A stretch of 32,575 bases of DNA from JAEUSG01 sp964590225 (GTDB taxonomy: Bacteria; Fibrobacterota; OXYB2-FULL-49-7; JAEUSG01): the NCBI GenBank assembly GCA_964590225.1, contig CAZPWS010000034.1, positions 1 through 32,575 on the forward strand. The letters are read 5' to 3'. Below are positions 32,561 to 32,575 of the stretch, piece by piece (position 1 is the first letter of the stretch; every line of letters begins with the position of its first letter). The notes beneath the pieces are model-generated. The model did not search any database, was not told the DNA's origin, and saw nothing but the letters and a program-made list of their open reading frames with translations. The position numbers were made by a program, and so were the translations under genes.

Positions 32561-32575
32561 AAATCGCTTTCCGAT

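Noticed and set aside
1..32575. CRISPR array, tRNA, rRNA or transposase
   Set aside because: No regular repeat-spacer pattern, cloverleaf, rRNA segment or transposase signature was seen in any part of the window.

Overview
The window looks like a piece of a gram-negative, anaerobic, polysaccharide-degrading bacterium of the FCB group, most likely near Fibrobacterota/Chitinivibrionia. Evidence: five secreted proteins (plus one eroded remnant) end in a type IX secretion (T9SS) sorting domain with a PNP motif near its start and a basic-rich, beta-stranded tail; the only sulfatase-maturation gene is the oxygen-independent radical-SAM type; and several starts lack a Shine-Dalgarno sequence. The lineage is inferred from gene content only. 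I saw no rRNA, tRNA, CRISPR array or insertion sequence.

Left arm (125-11773, all minus strand): a compact five-gene operon, read right to left. It encodes a TolB-like propeller/discoidin protein, a 1357-residue protein with a PcRGLX/YetA-like (rhamnogalacturonan-lyase-related) core, a PQQ-type beta-propeller with a nested methyltransferase-like domain that is split into three frames by two single-base homopolymer indels, a purple-acid-phosphatase-like enzyme, and a cytoplasmic uroporphyrinogen-decarboxylase-like (MtaA/CmuA-type) protein. The first four have signal peptides and T9SS tails, so they should act at the cell surface on a complex, probably pectin-like, glycan. The last may handle a product inside the cell.

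Middle (11774-18738): a divergent AT-rich promoter region with repeats, an AAA/DUF4143 ATPase, an eroded fragment of another T9SS-sorted protein, a Cys-type sulfatase without a signal peptide, a secreted gingipain-like (C25) peptidase with malectin-like and T9SS domains on the opposite strand, and a class III aminotransferase.

Right arm (18731-31494): RecD2 helicase meets head-on, with overlapping stop codons, a nine-gene minus-strand operon: RluA-family pseudouridine synthase, YbgC-like thioesterase, anaerobic sulfatase maturase, an unknown envelope protein, a DUF4175-like membrane protein, a TPR protein, MoxR ATPase, a DUF58 protein and a second TPR protein. Many junctions are ATGA overlaps or gaps of a few bases. 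The last five resemble MoxR/Bat-type envelope systems. The maturase in this operon could activate the sulfatase about 14 kb away. The window closes with a signal-peptide parallel beta-helix protein that appears truncated. No stretch over 300 bases lacks a gene; the longest gaps are 11774-12029 and 13176-13391, described below.
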